Origin: Euglena gracilis
Taxonomy: Eukaryota; Euglenida; Euglenophyceae; Euglenales
NCBI GenBank assembly: GCA_039621445.1
Contig: CP154956.1
Location: forward strand, 32,461,437-32,525,436
Reading direction: 5' to 3'
Length of the DNA stretch: 64,000 nucleotides
Both the position numbers and the translations under genes were made by a program. This document shows, piece by piece, positions 56,579-64,000 of the stretch. The notes beneath the pieces were generated by a model. It had not been told where the DNA came from, did no database searches, and was given only the letters and a program-made list of their open reading frames with translations. Each line of letters starts with the position of its first letter. Positions within the stretch are counted from its first letter, which is position 1.

Positions 56579-57776
56579 TCTTGTGTCTCCCCTTAAAGCA
56601 CCCTGGTAGGAGGTTGCTGTACAGGGCGATGCCCAACAACTCAGCACACAAGGTGGAGGCACAGCCCAGGAGACATACACTCTACTCTGGCGGCATCCTC
56701 CTGTGCGATGAGATGCCTCTGAAATTGATGGCAAAAAGGCCAGCAGTGCATCATGGGGTAGCCCTGTCCCAATGCTGTGCTGGCACTGGGCTCAGGAGTG
56801 CGAGACACAGCTCCCCACTTAATACGAATGAACATACCCAATTAATACGAATTACAGGGCAGGCATTGGGCATTTGGGAACATGGTTATGGTAAAATCGT
56901 GGCCTGTGCACAATTTCATGCGGTGTAATTGGGATCGTGATGTAATTGTAACACGATTACACCGTGTGAAATTGTGTTCAGGCCACAATTAAATTTATAA
57001 ATAAATTCAGTAAATCAGCCAATTTTCGGCGAGCATCCCGGCTGTGCTTGAGCCGGCCTGCCCCCCTCCAACCTGACCTGAAGGGGATTTTGAAAATGAT
57101 TCCCCCAATAATTTGAATAATCAATTATTTTTGTTTTTTATGTCTTGTTGCCCTGAATCTTTGTCCATTCAGAACAAAGCCCCTGACCTTCCCAATGCTG
57201 TTTTGAAATCATTTGATTGCCTTCTCGAAGAGGCTTCAGTCAAACAGGAGGAACAATCGAGGAACAATCTGCTTTAACCTGCTCAAAATGCTGTTTATGG
57301 CCTGGCTTGATTTGCAAATTAGCCATAAAAGAAAAATAAAATTGTTCACCCCTTCAAAATCCTCCTCCCGTTTTGTGATAAGAACAAAACAAGCTTTAGA
57401 ATCTCAATTTCTTGAGTTTTCAGTCGTTCGGACGCAAGATTCATGTGAAGTTGGGCGCAAAGTGCTGAAGAATTCTTAACCCAAAATGATCCTGACCCCC
57501 CACCCTCCTGGTAAATAATCTGGGACACTCGTTTTCTTTGGTCTTTTTCGGATGCTTGACCTTTAAGAGAATAAGATTGGATGCAAAGTAAGAGTTCATG
57601 AAATGGGTTTCTCAATGTGAAATGTATTGTGTTGATTTCTCTGTTGAAAGGGACATTCGTCAACAACGTTCCGCTTACATTTCTACCAATGTCAATCTTG
57701 CTTCATTTATTCATTTATTCTTTTTTTCCTGACTACCAAGCACTTGCACCTTTTATTTTTTTCTGGACCTCTCCAG
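56579..57776. other. Region upstream of the NudC-like exons
   Basis: Contains an imperfect inverted repeat at 56892-56990 (GTGGCCTGTGCACAATTTCA and its inverse, centred on GTGATGTAATTG). The first exon or exons of the NudC-like gene should lie here or further left; the frame 57213-57479 is open but not recognisable. Confidence 0.45.
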
Positions 57777-57915
57777 GTGGGTGCAGACAATATCTGACGT
57801 CACGGTGTATGTCACCATTCCGCCTGCGCTGGTTGGGGCCAGATATGGCGACATCAAGGTCGAAGTGGATACGGACACTATTTCTATGGAAGTTCTTGAG
57901 TGCCAACTATTTTCG
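57777..57915 (+). CDS. NudC-like exon A (CS domain, first strands)
   Basis: One nt plus 46 codons; W-V-Q-T at the start is the conserved W-x-Q-T of CS domains. The acceptor is CCTCTCCAG, the donor GTATCG, phase 0. Confidence 0.75.
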
Positions 57916-60900
57916 GTATCGTTGTCAAATGATCTTTTATTTTTTTGTTTCTTTTTGAACTTTGAAGATCCCTTCATTGTCCTCGTTTTCTTATAGTGGT
58001 TCTTGTTCACTGACGTGACAAAGGATGAACCTTTTCGGATCGAGAAGTTACCATCTCGCACCGTCGTTATCTTGACCTTGCAGAAAAAGGTGTGATTGCA
58101 AATCCCAAATTAGACATGAAATACTAAGAGATCCCAAGGTTGGTTGACCAAATGGATTAGAGCCACCAATAAAACACAAGTTTATAAATATGGTGGGAAG
58201 ATGAGGGATTTCCCACACATTATAAGGAGGAAATAAAACCTCCAGCCCCCCCCTCGCCCTCCAATGACAATTCCCTTGAGTGGGCAAAGTCTTTTGTTTG
58301 TTGGCCATTTGGGCATTGCCATTGCAGTGGGCAGAGGTGGTTTGTTGCAAAATGTGGTTCAATAATGAAGTTTTCTTGTGCTCTTTCACCCCTGATTGGG
58401 GGTTCTGAAGCCATTTTTGGGGGTGGGATTGGGGGCATGGGCTTTAAATTGAGTGGTGGGCCACTCTCGTCTTGAGCCTAACCTGGCTCAGGACAAAGGC
58501 GGCCACCTGCCTCGCCCTTGTTTAAGCTGACCACCCCCCATCTTGGAGGCCAAAAGGCCACAAAGTAGTGGCTGGTTGTCGATGGGAAGGAGAGCATTTT
58601 TTTGCCACTCCATGGATCAAACCCAGGGCGTCACTTGAGCCGGAGGGACCCAGGGGCTTCCAGACTCCCTCCTGAGCTTCGTCCTAAGGAGGTTGTAGGC
58701 TTTAGGTGGGGGGTTCGACTTTAGGGGTGGTCGGATTCCTATCCCCCCCCACCTACTGAGGGGGTCCAGATTGAACTGGGGGTAAACCAGAAACCCCCTA
58801 AATGTCAAAAATTTATCGGCTCTTTGGTCCGATTTTTTTAAAAGCATTTTGATTTATTTTTCCCCAAAAAGCGCCCAACGTGCCCAAAATGACATTTTGG
58901 ATCAATTTTGGAGGGCAAAATTTTTCGGGCCGGCCCTTTGCATTGGGTCGACGGCCACCTGGATTGTGCCACTGTTTAAGTGGGGGGGTGAGTTACCCGA
59001 ATTCGAACAGATTTTTCAAACGTAAATTATTTTCAAAAATGTAATTATTCACGTTATTTCTGTATTTTGTACGTTTCTTTTGCAGTTTATTTGATGTTAT
59101 TACAACCTCAAGTTTGTTTTGCAAATCATTTTTTGTCAAAGCATGCTGTTTCGGAGAGCAATTGATGATTTTACTTGTTTTCTATCACAGATTTGTGTTT
59201 TTAATTTTTAAGCAGTCGAAATCCCAGGCCAAGGGGGGGGATATTGGTGGGTTGTTGTTTGTTTTGCAGGTGCCGGCATGGTGGCCAGCGCTGCTGAACC
59301 ATGAGTTGCCTTTTAGCCCCGAGTATTTTCTGTCAGATGAAGAAATCTCGAAGTTGCGCGAGGAAGAGCTGCTACGCTCGGTGTTGCTTGCCTTTTGTTT
59401 AAAAACCTGGAACGTGCCCTGGGCAATAATTGATGAATCTTTTTTTTTTGCTAAAATGGCTAAAATGGTAATGGAATGTCTTTTCTTTCCTATTGTGCAA
59501 ACTCTGGATTTGGGCTGGAGAAGTTCTCGGGAAGCAGTTGAATATACGCAATTGTAAAATCATATTGGCAAATTATCTTTCATGTTTCAGCAATCAGCAT
59601 CAGGCTTCTTTTGAACTCGGAACACCTCCCGGGGGTCCCAGGTGGGAGGCCCGTGCATGGGTTTCAGCACGAAGCGCTTGGGAAATGCATGTTGAGGGCT
59701 TGATTTTTGGGGGTGGTCCCACCCCCCCAGGGGGATCCTGTGCTGGGTTGGGTGGGTGGAACCTCCCCCAGGATTCTTAAAAAGAGCCCGATCAGCATCT
59801 TTTTTTTTGTTGCATTGTTCTTGGATTGGGAAAGGGTTTGCCCTCCCAAAAATTAGGCATCCCCTAAAATGAGACCTCCAGAGCCAACCAAGCAAAAATC
59901 CAGAATAAGATTCTGTGAAATTTTGGCGGTGTGAAATTTTGTGACGTCCAAAAATTTCCTCAAAGATAACTGAAAAACCCACAGCCTTTTTTGCATAAAT
60001 CCCCCCACCCAATAGAAGCATGGGACCGCTGCAAGCGCACAGACCAAATAAAAGCACCCCCCCCCCCCGCCGCCGAAGGCGATAGTCCGCTGCACGCCCC
60101 ATTTTGTTGGAAATTCTAAAGAAAATCAACAAAAATCACAGGGGTAGGGTCCAAATAGAAGCACATCCCCTGCCGGAGGTGGCTCTGTTAGGCAGGGGTT
60201 TAAACCAAGCCCTTCAGTAAAAGCTTGCCAAAGAAGCCGAGGAGTGTGCTCTGTTTTGTAGTTTTGTTGTTGGAGGGATCAGACAGGCCACCAACCTCCG
60301 TCAGGTACTTTGATGGGTCGTGAGGAAGGGTTGTTTGGTTTCAACCAATGTAATGATTGCTTAAACATATTTTCTCATCTGGCCAGTTTGATCCATTCCA
60401 TTGCTCGGCATTGGTATCGGTGTGCCTGATACCAATGCCGGGTATCAACCTACAACTGATTGGTTTTTGGAGTGACTGACTGGGCTCTGGATCCCCAGGG
60501 GAGGGCCGGCCATGTGCCATTGCATAGGATGTGTCCGACCTCCCCCCCCCCCCCCACCAGTGTGGGGTGACTGATTTTTTCTTTTTGGAGTGACTGACTT
60601 GTTTTTGCCCCCCCCCCCAGGGGGTCTGCTAGCAACGACCGAAAGTGGCTGCGAAGGTGGCAAAAAATTTTTGCGGGCCATTGATTGGAACCACTCTGGC
60701 CAAGTCCAAAAGGCCCTCCCCTGGGGGGGGGGGGTGGGAAGTGGGTGACTGGACTTTGAAAATGATCTTGCTGGTTTTTTTGAGTGGAGAATGAACCTCT
60801 TAAGGGGGGGGGGGTCGGTAAGCAATGGCATGGTCGGCAACAAATGATTTGACAAAGAAGCTCAGTTTCAACAAAAAAAACTCTTGTTGGGCAATAATAT

Positions 60901-61373
60901 ATTTTCAAAACTCCAGTCAGTCAGTCAGTCATGAATTGAAAACCAGCCACTTCCGATCCCGGGGGGGGGGGTCGTCATTCCAGCCACTCAGGAAAAATGC
61001 TCGAATATTTTGATACCTTTGGGGGGGAGGATGTCATGAACAGGGCGTTTTCTGGGGGTCACATTTTGGGTTGTTTATGATATGGCACAAACGCAACCCT
61101 CAGGTGAGAAAAGCACGTTTTGTTCCTTTGATTTAAGCACCAAAAAGGAGACTGCTTCTGTGTGGTGGAATTGGCGGTCGTTATTTCTGAAGCTTTTGTT
61201 GATATTTTGGGCAACTGGAGGATTTTTGTCCCGTTATGCTCTCCAGATGTTTTAGCCTCAGTGTTTGGATGCTTCCTTGACGTCGCATTCCCGTGCGCAG
61301 CCTCCACCCGCAGAGGATCGCGTGGGGGAGGAAGGGACCAACCTGGAAGCTCAGACTGAGGAGGAAACCGAAG
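57777..61373 (+). CDS. NudC-like (CS-domain) protein, exons 57777-57915, 57997-58089, 59270-59380, 61262-61373
   Basis: Three exons join in phase to give a CS domain, the p23/Hsp20-like beta-sandwich that binds Hsp90 or dynein-regulating partners. It starts WVQTISDVTVYVTIPP, ends its sandwich with TVVILTLQKK, and is followed by AWWPALL, the WW-containing stretch after the CS domain in NudC proteins. Next come SDEEISKLREEELLRS and, from a weaker fourth exon, an acidic tail (EDRVGEEGTNLEAQTEEETE). The introns are 81, 1180 and 1881 bp, all GT-AG. The 5' exon is missing because the first exon here begins inside a codon. NUDCD2 or NUDCD3 relatives are possible. Confidence 0.72.
57997..58089 (+). 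CDS. NudC-like exon B (CS domain, last strands)
   Basis: 31 codons from WFLFTDVTKDEPFRIE to LTLQKK. The acceptor is CTTATAG, the donor GTGTGA, phase 0 on both sides. No stop in frame. Confidence 0.72.
58090..59269. other. Intron of the NudC-like gene
   Basis: 1180 bp. It holds a block with CACCCCTGATTGGGGGTTCT and GAAGCCATTTTTGG at 58388-58422 that is shared with element D (25865, 33025). No nested gene is seen. Confidence 0.65.
59270..59380 (+). CDS. NudC-like exon C (post-CS helix)
   Basis: 37 codons: VPAWWPALLNHELPFSPEYF, then SDEEISKLREEELLRS, predicted helical and charged. The acceptor is TTTTGCAG, the donor GTGTTG, phase 0. Confidence 0.72.
59381..61261. other. Intron or intergenic, repeat-rich
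   Basis: Includes a repeat with TCTTAAAAAGAGCCC (59776), CAAATAGAAGCACATCCCC-type words (60000-60190) and GTGACTGACTGGTTTTTG blocks with C/G runs (60470-60830) shared with 49430-49740. No gene is seen. Confidence 0.6.
61262..61373 (+). CDS. Possible NudC-like exon D (acidic tail)
   Basis: In the phase set by exon C the frame reads CLDASLTSHSRAQPPPAEDR, then VGEEGTNLEAQTEEETE plus one nt, with donor GTGTGG. The acceptor TTTAGCCTCAG is weak. Low-complexity acidic sequence cannot be assigned by homology, so this exon rests on phase and composition only. Confidence 0.4.
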
Positions 61374-62540
61374 GTGTGGCCCCCCACTGCCAATGCGGGA
61401 TGGACTGCGGAATGGACAGTCGAAATAATATTTTCCTTTTGAGGGGGGCAGGGAGGTGTAGGCTGCTTAGTTGGTTGGGACATTTTTGGGTCTGTACAAG
61501 TAGTATGGATGGACAATTACTGGAGAGGGTCACTCAAGAGAATGACTTGTAAATTCTAAGAAACCAAGGGAGTTTGTTGGCTGGACCGGGGTCTGTTTTG
61601 CGAACTTATTTCCTCCTCTGGGTTTTTCAATTGTGCAAAGGTTTGAATTTTTTTTTATTTTTCGCACACACACCCTTGTAATATTGCTCCCCAGTTAGGC
61701 CTTTTTTATACAAAGGTTCTTCCGGGAAGGAATTTGACCGAAAAGCATTCCGACAAACTGGATGCTTTTTTTAACAAGATAATTTCTGAAAGGATATATA
61801 TACGCCACCAAAATTTTTATTCCTCTGGAACCAGATTTATGATTCAAAGGACTGGAATGTCTGATTGTCAGCCCATGCTTCCCCATTAAACCCCCAAATA
61901 GAAGCGCAGGGCTGCTTCAAGCGCAGGGTCCAAAAGAAAAGCGCACTCCCCGCCGCCGAAGGCTACAAGCGCACCCCCCATTTTTTTGGTAATTCCAAAG
62001 GAAATAAACAAAAATTGCACGGCTGGGGTCCAAATAGAAGCGCTCCCCCCCGCCGGCGGCGGTCCGCGCTGCGGTATAGGCGCACCTGTGCTTCTTCTTC
62101 TGGGGGGGGGGAGGGTTGCCATCCTCCTCTGTTGCCAACAATCCAGGCGTAACAATAATGCCTGCATATGGAATTGGCTAAAGTTTAAGGTGCAGCTGAC
62201 TGGGCTAAGCACGCACACCACCAAGTCAAGTGGATGTGTGGGTACCCAATGGTCCCCGGGCTCTCAGCTCTCCAGCACCGAAGGTGCCGAAAGCACAAAA
62301 TAGAAATTTATGTGATTTTCTGCCACAACCACGCACTCATAAACCTGACTTGTCTGACTTGCCTGACTTGTTCTCATAGGGACTCGCTAGCTGATTGACC
62401 AAGTTCCATTGAGCGGCCATGCTTCCCTCCTTGAGGGGGTTGGAAGTTAGGGGGAAGAAGCTTCATTTACCTATGAAGATATATATATATATATGTATGT
62501 ATGTATGCATGATATAGATATGGATAGATGTCTATCATAT
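61374..62540. repeat. AAATAGAAGCGC word repeats
   Basis: CCAAATAGAAGCGCAGGG, CCAAAAGAAAAGCGCACTCC and CCAAATAGAAGCGCTCCCCC at 61895-62050 match the words at 60005-60185. GCCGCCGAAGGC and CACCGAAGGTG hairpins are at 61950 and 62276. No gene is recognised; the next exon of the NudC-like gene was sought and not found. Confidence 0.6.
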
Positions 62541-62712
62541 GTGTGTCTATTTGTATGTATGTGTATGTATGTATGTATGTATGTATGTATGTATGTATGT
62601 ATGTATGTATGTATGTATGTATGTATGTATGTATGTATGTATGTATGTATGTATGTATGTATGTATGTATGCATGCATGCATGTATGTCTGTATGCATGC
62701 ATGTATGTATGT
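62541..62712. repeat. TATG tetranucleotide microsatellite
   Basis: More than 25 perfect ATGT units at about 62560-62670, then GCATGCATGC variants. The small ORFs through it (Tyr-Val-Cys-Met repeats) are artefacts. Confidence 0.97.
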
Positions 62713-64000
62713 GTGTAGAGGGGTATTATTTGACGGGGGGGGGGTTAATCAGTGGCCCAAGGGGAAGTATTATCTGGGAGGGTATAAATTCCTGAAAAAG
62801 TTGAAGTCCCAAAAAATCTGAAGTGGGAAAAAGCCGAAAAAAACGGCGCACCGTCCTTCCTCGATACGTGTTCGACCTCGTCCTGCCTCGCAAGTTGTGT
62901 TTTTTTTTTGCGGGGAGACGTCACAAAAATTTGCAAAAAAATTGACAAAAGGAACGGTGCATTCAACAGTGTGACCCCTGGATTGCCTTTCGCAACATTT
63001 GGCAGCAATATGTGAGAAGTCCTTGGCAAGGGGGTATTAACTCCTCAGTCGAAGTCAGACCCTCAGGGGGGGGGGCATTATTTGGGATGAGGGTTCCCCT
63101 GCTGGGCGACAGTGCCCTGCCTCAAAAACCCCGCAAACTCGCATTCAAAATCCTGATTCCGCTTATTCTTTTTCTTTTTCCCATGTTGTTGGGTCGGATA
63201 GGAAGTTCGAATTGCAAAACCTTGAAACCTGGTTTTTGGAAAAATGATTCCCTCCATTGGGATCTGGGTTACACATGCCAGAACACGATTTTTGCAGTGA
63301 AGTGAACACAATGATTATCTGTTTACAAAGGTATCATTCCATACAGGGCGGTCCGTAAGGTTAAGGACCGCCCCCTTAAGGACTGCCCCCCACCACCTCT
63401 TCGCGTATTTCCGGGAGCACCAATTTTTGGACCCTAAAAATTTTTCCCGGCGCCTTCGGCACCGGGTGTATTTTTGATCCATTTTGGGACCCATATGGGA
63501 GGTCCCCCCAAAAACCCTCAAACCCCCTTTTTTTCGCACCTTCAAAAATTTCAACGTTTTCTCAAACGATTTTGAGCGGTTTTTGAAGCAAAAAATGTCA
63601 TTGAAAATCCAAAAAAAATCCAAGAGAAAAAATCTCAGTAACTAGTTGATTGTGCAAAAATTTGGTACATTTTTTTTTTGACCTTCGTTTTTTTCACCCC
63701 CTCCTAAAAATTACCAATTTTTAACCTGAAATTTTTGAGATTTTTTTTTGTGAAAAATATGGTTTTCCATCAAAAAGGCATGCATTTTTGGTTCATTTGT
63801 CAAGAAATTTTCAAAAATTTCCCCTGGCCAACATCTCCGTTGTCCCGAAATCGGTGAAAATGCTGTGGTGGGTGGGGGGGTCGACCCCCCCCCCACCTCC
63901 CGGGTGGAAGGGGTCGACCCCCCCACCAGGCTTTCCCGTTCTGCCCTGCCCCCCCCCCAATACACAGAAAGGCCCCTACACCACTGGTGTTTTTCAACAC
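62713..64000. other. Right end of the window, no gene seen
   Basis: Contains TTATTTGACGGGGGG and TTATCTGGGAGG words (62727-62780), a GGCGCCTTCGGCACCGG hairpin (63449-63465), a TAAGGTTAAGGACCGCC and CTTAAGGACTGCC repeat (63356-63390) and an inverted GGGGTCGACCCCC block at 63875-63925. Confidence 0.5.

Noticed and set aside
62467-62795. Tyr-Val-Cys-Met and Ile-His-Thr repeat ORFs
   Set aside because: They are frames through the TATG microsatellite.

Overview
The window is nuclear DNA of a eukaryote with long spliceosomal introns. The evidence is a conserved RNA polymerase II large-subunit gene cut into at least 13 in-phase exons by GT-AG introns of 47 bp to over 7 kb, TTAGGG-type telomere-like arrays, tRNA-derived repeats, and very low coding density. 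I read a repeat-loaded genome, plausibly a unicellular alga or other protist. I cannot name the lineage. No bacterial operons, Shine-Dalgarno sites, rRNA or CRISPR arrays are visible.

Layout. 1-7294: mosaic of G/C-tract repeats, a foldback element, A-rich low-complexity DNA and two CCCTAA-type arrays. 7295-29387, minus strand: 5' part of the RPB1 gene (13 exons, 456 whole codons, from the start codon through the clamp-head zinc sites towards the active-site region). All exon phases agree, and the conserved zinc ligands are present. The exons for the catalytic aspartates, bridge helix and C-terminal repeat domain are not in the window. Its introns hold terminal-inverted-repeat (TIR) elements, one with a helix-turn-helix-like ORF, tRNA-like sequences and tandem repeats. 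29388-57776: almost gene-free repeats. Here lie an element carrying HTH-like and PHD-finger ORFs between two arrays of one 33-bp repeat, a pair of inverted TIR elements, a TIR element with a Cys-rich ORF, and a cluster of TGCGCA-nn-TGCGCA palindromes. 57777-61373, plus strand: three well-supported exons and one weaker exon of a NudC-like (CS-domain) protein; its first exon was not found. 61374-64000: more repeats and a long TATG microsatellite.

Two cellular functions are visible: transcription (RPB1) and probably chaperone or dynein-related work (the NudC-like protein). They face away from each other and share no visible regulation. Most of the window looks shaped by small non-autonomous DNA elements. 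Three of them carry an ORF with DNA-binding-like or Cys-rich features but no recognisable transposase core, and many repeat ends consist of a short word joined to a run of 7-12 G or C.
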